DNA of 30,236 nt from positions 1-30,236 of the forward strand of contig JAZNVB010000073.1 of NCBI GenBank assembly GCA_045592585.1. The letters are read 5' to 3'. This stretch comes from SIG440 sp045592585. Its GTDB lineage: Bacteria > Bacillota > Clostridia > Monoglobales > Monoglobaceae. The notes under the pieces were generated by a model. It had not been told where the DNA came from and did no database searches. It saw nothing but the letters and a program-made list of their open reading frames with translations. Position numbers and translations under genes: made by a program. Positions 26,382 to 30,236 of this stretch are shown piece after piece. How positions within the stretch are numbered: position 1 is the first letter of the stretch; each line of letters begins with the position of its first letter.

Positions 26382-27461
26382 ATGTTTAAAACCATCGGTA
26401 TATTTATTATGTTGGCTTTTGCGGTGGGCTTTTTGATTTCTTTTGCATCAACACCCACGGTGATTGTTCTGGCACGAAAGATTAAAGCGATTGATATTCC
26501 CAAAGATTCACGTCGGATTCACAAAAAACCTATTCCGCTAATTGGCGGTCTTGCTATATTTTATGGCTTTCTCATAAGCGTTTTGTGCTTTGCCGTAATG
26601 GAAAAGGAACTTATGGGTATTCTGATAGGTGCAACCATTATGGTTATAGTGGGTGTAATTGATGATATGCGTGACCTTAATGCCAAGATAAAGTTGCTTT
26701 TTCAGATTATTGCAGCGGCAATAGTGATTTATTCTGGTGTTGATATCCAGTATGTGGCAAATCCTTTTGCTAATTGGTTTGGTCCTCAGTACATCAATCT
26801 GGGTCTGTGGTCGATTCCAATAACTATGGTGTGGATTATAGGTGTTACAAACGCCATAAATCTTATCGACGGCCTTGACGGTCTTGCGGCAGGTGTTTCG
26901 TCGATTGCATCTGTGGCACTTCTTTCAATGACGTTGCTTTCACAAAATGTTAATGCGGCAATTGTTACTGCAGCATTGGCAGGTGCGGGCTTTGGCTTTT
27001 TGCCATATAATTTCAACCCTGCAAAGATATTTATGGGTGATACAGGCTCAACGTTCTTAGGCTTTATTCTTGCCTGCATTTCTATTCAGGGCGTTATGAA
27101 GACCTATGCAGTTGTGTCGGTTGCAATTCCGGTGCTGATATTGGGTCTGCCAATATTTGATACACTTTTTGCAATAATCAGGCGCATACTCAAACGAAAG
27201 CCAATAATGTCCCCCGACCGTGGACATTTGCATCACAGATTGCTTGATATGGGCTTTTCACAAAGACAGACAGTAACAATTCTTTATACACTTACAAGCA
27301 TTTTGTGTCTTACTGCAGTTGTTATGGCATTAAAGGATGCATGGAGAGGATTGCTGCTTGTTTTTGCGGTTGTTGTTATACTGATTGTAACTTTCGCAGT
27401 TATTGAACCTAAAAATGAAGAGAAGAAAGGTTCACAGGAGGATAAAAATGAACAAAATTAA
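26382..27461 (+). CDS. Undecaprenyl-phosphate N-acetylhexosamine-1-phosphate transferase (WecA/TagO/MraY-like)
   Basis: Integral membrane enzyme that moves a GlcNAc-1-phosphate (or similar sugar-1-phosphate) from its UDP form to undecaprenyl phosphate, starting a wall polymer such as teichoic acid or a capsule. The 359-aa protein has about ten membrane helices and the superfamily motifs: VIDDMRDL with Asp94-Asp95, NAINLIDGLDGLAAG (158-171), FMGDTGSTFLGF (217-228), and the C-terminal DRGHLHHRLLDMGFS (279-293), where HLHH marks the WecA/TagO group rather than MraY. Its end overlaps the start of the UDP-GlcNAc epimerase gene by 14 bases, which supports UDP-GlcNAc/ManNAc-linked polymer synthesis. 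Exact donor sugar not proven. Confidence 0.9.
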   Translation: MFKTIGIFIMLAFAVGFLISFASTPTVIVLARKIKAIDIPKDSRRIHKKPIPLIGGLAIFYGFLISVLCFAVMEKELMGILIGATIMVIVGVIDDMRDLNAKIKLLFQIIAAAIVIYSGVDIQYVANPFANWFGPQYINLGLWSIPITMVWIIGVTNAINLIDGLDGLAAGVSSIASVALLSMTLLSQNVNAAIVTAALAGAGFGFLPYNFNPAKIFMGDTGSTFLGFILACISIQGVMKTYAVVSVAIPVLILGLPIFDTLFAIIRRILKRKPIMSPDRGHLHHRLLDMGFSQRQTVTILYTLTSILCLTAVVMALKDAWRGLLLVFAVVVILIVTFAVIEPKNEEKKGSQEDKNEQN

Positions 27462-28578
27462 AGTAATGACAATTTTTGGCACACGTCCCGAGGCTATTAA
27501 AATGGCGCCTCTGGTGAAAGAGCTTGAAAAGAACGAAAACATTGAATCAATAGTCTGTGTTACTGCACAGCACCGTCAGATGCTTGACCAGGTTCTTGAA
27601 ATTTTCGACATAAAACCCGACTATGACCTTAATATTATGAAGGACAGACAAACCCTCATCAGCATTACAACCCGCGGTTTAGAGGGTCTTGATCAGGTAA
27701 TGAAGGAGGCAAAGCCCGACCTGGTGCTTGTTCATGGTGACACATCAACCACATTTGTGGGAAGCTTAGCCGCCTTTTATAACCAGATTGCAGTTGGCCA
27801 CGTTGAGGCAGGTCTCAGAACCTTTGATAAATATTCACCCTTCCCCGAGGAGGTTAACCGTCGTCTTACAGGTGTGATTGCGGATATGCATTTTTCACCA
27901 ACAGAACGCAACCGTGAAAACCTTCTCCGTGAAAATGTGGATGACAGCACAATTTATATTACAGGTAACACAGTAATTGATGCCCTGCAGACAACTGTTC
28001 GCCCTGATTATGTGTTCAAGTACGAAAACCTTGCGGCAATGAACTGGGATACCAAAAAGGTAATTGTTATGACAGCCCACCGCCGTGAAAACCTTGGCGA
28101 GCCTTTAAAGAATATCTGCCGTGCAGTAAAGAGAATTGTAGAAGATTTCCCCGAGGTTGAGGTTGTTTATCCTGTTCATATGAACCCCGCCGTTCGCGAG
28201 GTGGCATACAGCATTTTGGGTGATATGGAAAGAGTAAAGCTTATCGAGCCTGTTAATGCCGATGAGCTTCACAACGCAATCAGCCGTGGATATATGGTTA
28301 TGACAGATTCAGGCGGCCTTCAGGAAGAAGCTCCGTCACTTGGCAAGCCGGTGCTTGTTATGCGCAACGAAACCGAGCGTCCCGAGGCAGTTGATGCAGG
28401 AACTGTTAAAATTGCCGGCGTTGATGAAGATGTAATTTATAACCTTGCAAAAGAATTGATCACCGATGAGGATGCCTACAACAAGATGGCAAAGGCTGTT
28501 AACCCCTATGGCGACGGCCACGCATCAGAACGTATTGTTAAGGCAATTGTTGAAAAGTATTGTAAGTGTGGCTGCTAA
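27448..28578 (+). CDS. wecB: UDP-N-acetylglucosamine 2-epimerase (non-hydrolysing)
   Basis: Interconverts UDP-GlcNAc and UDP-ManNAc in the cytoplasm, giving the ManNAc donor used for teichoic acid linkage units and other surface glycans (called mnaA in Gram-positives). The GTRPEAIKMAPLVKEL start motif is at residues 11-26; TAQHRQMLDQVL, VHGDTSTTF, GHVEAGLRTFDKYSPFPEE, TAHRRENLGEPL, VYPVHMNP and MTDSGGLQEEAPSLGKPVLVMRN are all family hallmarks. Length 376 aa. ATG 27448 is preceded by AGGAGG at 27436-27441; the longer frame from 27403 lies inside the upstream gene. It is the last gene of the string that starts near 15782. Confidence 0.95.
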   Translation: MNKIKVMTIFGTRPEAIKMAPLVKELEKNENIESIVCVTAQHRQMLDQVLEIFDIKPDYDLNIMKDRQTLISITTRGLEGLDQVMKEAKPDLVLVHGDTSTTFVGSLAAFYNQIAVGHVEAGLRTFDKYSPFPEEVNRRLTGVIADMHFSPTERNRENLLRENVDDSTIYITGNTVIDALQTTVRPDYVFKYENLAAMNWDTKKVIVMTAHRRENLGEPLKNICRAVKRIVEDFPEVEVVYPVHMNPAVREVAYSILGDMERVKLIEPVNADELHNAISRGYMVMTDSGGLQEEAPSLGKPVLVMRNETERPEAVDAGTVKIAGVDEDVIYNLAKELITDEDAYNKMAKAVNPYGDGHASERIVKAIVEKYCKCGC

Positions 28579-28656
28579 AATAGTTTGAACCGCAAAAAGA
28601 CGGTATATTTAAAAATGCAAGATACGGACTAGCATAAGTTTATTTAAAATGTAGAA

Positions 28657-28678
28657 AAACCGCATTTGAATGCGGTTT
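28657..28678 (-). terminator. Hairpin with T-tail reading leftward (candidate terminator for the fba-side transcript)
   Basis: A perfect 9-bp stem (AAACCGCAT at 28657-28665 with ATGCGGTTT at 28670-28678) with a 4-base loop TTGA. Read on the minus strand it is followed by a TTTTTC tail, so it looks like an intrinsic terminator for transcripts coming from the right. On the plus strand the following bases (CAGACTGTCG) are not T-rich, so it is a poor plus-strand terminator for wecB, although the stem could still stabilise the message end. Confidence 0.6.
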
Positions 28679-28946
28679 CAGACTGTCGAAAAACTTGTTC
28701 TACCGCAAGCAAATTAAAGTTAAATAGATGTAGGGTATGGCATTTATGACACACCGTGATGTATTAAACGGTGCGACACTCATCGAGAATGCCGCACCGT
28801 TGCTTGCTTTTTGCGAAATCGTTCTCTACCGTACCCACGTACCCCGACGAAAACGATTTCACAAAATATACCTGCGTTTTTCGATGTCTTTTTCAGCGTG
28901 TCGACTTTATCGACACGCTGAAATGCGGCTCAAAACGAGCCGCATT
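28657..28946. repeat. Cluster of five inverted repeats, possible MITE-like or dispersed intergenic element
   Basis: Most of the 401-base gene-free stretch 28579-28979 is this structure. Stems: 28657-28665/28670-28678; 28767-28775/28793-28801 (AACGGTGCG, 17-base loop); 28815-28823/28852-28860 (GAAATCGTT, containing a small GTAC/GTAC stem); 28891-28904/28910-28923 (TTTCAGCGTGTCGA, 14 bp perfect, 5-base loop); 28922-28931/28937-28946 (AATGCGGCTC, 10 bp perfect, loop AAAAC). The 14-mer TTTCAGACTGTCGA at 28676-28689 matches the left arm of the fourth stem in 12 of 14 positions, so the motif occurs at both ends in opposite orientation next to a hairpin. Short open frames here (for example 28737-28970) are built from the repeat arms and are not believable genes. 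28579-28656 holds nothing recognisable. Confidence 0.7.
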
Positions 28947-28979
28947 GTCATAATACAATCTGAATTTTAGTTTTTACAA

Positions 28980-29843
28980 TTATGCTTTGCCTACAGAACC
29001 GAAAAGCTCCATTTTTTCTTTAACGGTTGCCTTAATTGCTTCAACACCGGGAGCCAGGAGCTTTCTGGGGTCAAAGCCCTTACCTTCCAAATCCTTGCCC
29101 GCTTCAACATATTCTCTTGTAGCAGCCGCAAAAGCAAGCTGACACTCGGTATTAACATTGATTTTGCTAACGCCCAGAGAAATTGCCTTTTTAATCATAT
29201 CCTCGGGGATGCCTGTGCCACCATGAAGAACAAGGGGCATAGGAGATGTTACCTTTTCAATCTCGGCAAGAACATCAAAGTTAAGACCCTTCCAATTTTC
29301 AGGATATTTACCATGAATATTGCCGATACCTGCAGCCAGAATATCAACGCCAAGGTCTGCAATCAGTTTGCATTCCTTGGGGTCAGCAACCTCACCGGAA
29401 CCAACAACGCCATCTTCTTCGCCGCCGATTGCGCCAACCTCTGCCTCAACAGAGATGCCCTTTGCCTTTGCAAGAGCAACCATTTCTTTAGTTTTTTCAA
29501 TATTTTCATCAATAGCATAGTGTGAGCCATCAAACATTATTGACGAAAATCCTGCCTCCATCGCGTCAAGCGCACCCTGATAACTACCGTGGTCAAGATG
29601 AACAGCAACAGGAACAGTGATGTTAAGACCTTCAATCATACCCTTAACCATATTAACTACTGTTTTAAAGCCTGCCATGTACTTGCCTGCACCCTCTGAA
29701 ACACCAAGTATAACAGGTGAATTACATTCCTGTGCAGTTTAAAGAATAGCTTTTGTCCATTCAAGATTATTGATATTGAACTGACCAACAGCATATTTGC
29801 CCTCTTTTGCTTTTTTCAGCATTTCGCTAACTGATACCAACAT
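28980..29843 (-). pseudogene. fba: Class II fructose-1,6-bisphosphate aldolase gene with an in-frame stop at codon 35
   Basis: Encodes the zinc-dependent aldolase that splits fructose 1,6-bisphosphate into the two triose phosphates. Start ATG (complement of 29841-29843) has GAGGAGG upstream on the minus strand. Residues 1-34 (MLVSVSEMLKKAKEGKYAVG ... WTKAIL) and 36 onward (TAQECNSPVILGVSEGAGKY ...) are clearly one aldolase, but codon 35 is TAA (plus strand TTA at 29739-29741), with no frame change on either side. All other key residues are intact: Asp84 and His85 in HLDHG, His177 in NIHGKY, His207 in LHGGTG, and NVNTECQLAF. Total 287 codons before the final stop. It may be a true nonsense mutation, a minority variant or a sequence error; an internal start at Met56 would lose the first barrel strand. 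The strong own promoter suggests recent loss, if real. Confidence 0.9.
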
Positions 29844-29885
29844 TTTTGTTTTCCTCCTCAATTGAACTGCATTATATCCACATAT

Positions 29886-29914
29886 ATGATACCATTCCTT
29901 AAAAAATATGTCAA
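29886..29914 (-). promoter_or_regulatory. Extended -10 sigma-A promoter for fba
   Basis: On the minus strand: consensus TTGACA (complement of 29909-29914), a 17-base spacer, then TATCAT (complement of 29886-29891, 5 of 6), preceded by TGG, giving an extended -10. The start would be near 29879, about 36 bases before the fba ATG. This is among the best promoters in the window. Confidence 0.85.
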
Positions 29915-29964
29915 TAATAAAGATATTATTTTTTTGTAGAAATAACATTATTTGCGGCTTGCAG

Positions 29965-29993
29965 TTGATTTTTGACAGTTTTTATGGTAAAAT
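29965..29993 (+). promoter_or_regulatory. Sigma-A type promoter reading right, divergent from fba
   Basis: TTGATT at 29965-29970 (4 of 6), a 17-base spacer, then TAAAAT at 29988-29993 (5 of 6), with TGG just before the -10. Transcription would start near 30000 and run off the right edge. Its -35 is 50 bases from the fba -35, so both could share a regulator. Confidence 0.7.
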
Positions 29994-30051
29994 ATATCAT
30001 CTGGCAAACCGTCTTACAAAGATAGTATACACCATTTGATAGAAATTACTT

Positions 30052-30101
30052 GAGGTGATAACGTGAAAGTTCCTTTCCCGTTATGCCTCCGGCGGATTTG
30101 A
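30052..30101 (+). CDS. Possible 12-codon leader peptide
   Basis: GAGGTGAT at 30052-30059 matches the 16S rRNA tail well. A GTG at 30063 opens a frame of 12 codons (VKVPFPLCLRRI, first residue Met if translated) ending in TGA at 30099-30101. It lies about 60 bases after a promoter and just before two inverted repeats, an arrangement seen in leader peptides of attenuated operons. It may also be chance; no gene downstream is visible to test the idea. Confidence 0.3.
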
Positions 30102-30103
30102 TT

Positions 30104-30189
30104 GCCCATGCGAAATTTTTTTCGCTTTCGCTCAAAAACGCATATGGGCGTAAAAATCTCTTATCATTCCTTGCCATACGGATAAGAGA
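30104..30189. repeat. Two inverted repeats in the right-end region
   Basis: Stem one: GCCCATGCG at 30104-30112 pairs with CGCATATGGGC at 30139-30149 apart from a 2-base bulge; its loop contains GCGAAA/TTTCGC sub-repeats. Stem two: TCTCTTATC at 30157-30165 pairs perfectly with GATAAGAGA at 30181-30189 with a 15-base loop. Neither is followed by a T-run. The rest of 29844-30236 apart from the two promoters and the mini-ORF holds no convincing gene; a 37-codon frame at 30083-30196 has no binding site. Confidence 0.55.
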
Positions 30190-30236
30190 AATTTAACTTC
30201 CTGTTTGTGCCCACGTATGGCGGCGGAATGGAGATT

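Noticed and set aside
28657..28946. CRISPR array
   Set aside because: The repeats are inverted and of different sequence, not regularly spaced direct repeats of one unit. No cas gene is in the window.
28737..28970. Two overlapping small frames (77 and 60 codons) in the wecB-fba gap
   Set aside because: Both are made mainly from the arms of inverted repeats, lack ribosome sites and resemble no protein. The DNA structure explains the sequence better.
28980..29843. Alternative genetic code or selenocysteine/pyrrolysine-like recoding at the aldolase TAA
   Set aside because: Known recoding uses TGA or TAG, and many genes in the window end normally in TAA. There is no recoding stem right after the codon that I can see.
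30014..30109. 31-codon minus-strand frame opposite the right-end leader region
   Set aside because: No ribosome site, no recognisable motif and too short. It overlaps the plus-strand promoter transcript and an inverted repeat.

Overview
This window is a dense, mostly co-directional block of housekeeping genes from a low-to-moderate GC Gram-positive bacterium. The best placement is a Clostridia-type Bacillota, possibly a gut-associated Oscillospirales-like lineage. Evidence for this is the yybS-gdpP-rplI-dnaB order, the ecfA1-ecfA2-ecfT-truA order, the tilS-hpt pair, near-consensus sigma-A promoters, strong AGGAGG-type ribosome binding sites, and the tagO/wecA-mnaA/wecB pair. The family-level placement is inference. 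All genes are on the + strand except the aldolase gene at the right end.

Layout. (1) 1-2830: the 3' end of argS, a secreted S41 C-terminal processing peptidase, and an Mrp/NBP35-type Fe-S carrier ATPase, followed by hairpins. (2) 2910-10249: a near-consensus promoter leads into an RNA-methyltransferase-like gene, ecfA1-ecfA2-ecfT (vitamin transporter energizing module), truA, a membrane-anchored DUF5711-like protein, a CvpA-like membrane protein and rho. (3) 10314-14042: a promoter, then pgk-tpiA-gpmI (lower glycolysis), with a hairpin between tpiA and gpmI and a strong intrinsic terminator after gpmI. (4) 14100-15716: a solitary YtcJ-type amidohydrolase. (5) 15747-28578: an extended -10 promoter leads into a tight run of yybS-like (DUF2232), gdpP, rplI, dnaB, tilS, hpt, gltX, a PLP aminotransferase, trpS, wecA/tagO and wecB/mnaA. 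Several start codons overlap the preceding stop. (6) 28579-28979: a gene-free stretch packed with inverted repeats. (7) 28980-29843 (-): class II fructose-bisphosphate aldolase, interrupted by an in-frame TAA at codon 35. (8) 29844-30236: two divergent promoters, and a right-hand leader-like region with a 12-codon mini-ORF and hairpins, running off the window.

Together the genes cover glycolysis (fba, pgk, tpiA, gpmI), translation and tRNA modification (argS, gltX, trpS, truA, tilS, rplI, rRNA methyltransferase), replication (dnaB), transcription termination (rho), c-di-AMP turnover (gdpP), micronutrient uptake (ECF), purine salvage (hpt) and cell-envelope polymer initiation (wecA, wecB).

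I found no CRISPR array, tRNA or rRNA gene, transposase, phage gene or recognisable defence system. I do not think the window contains a clear new multi-gene system. The parts most worth a second look are the broken aldolase gene, the structured repeat element at 28657-28946, and the unexplained leader-like region at 29965-30236.
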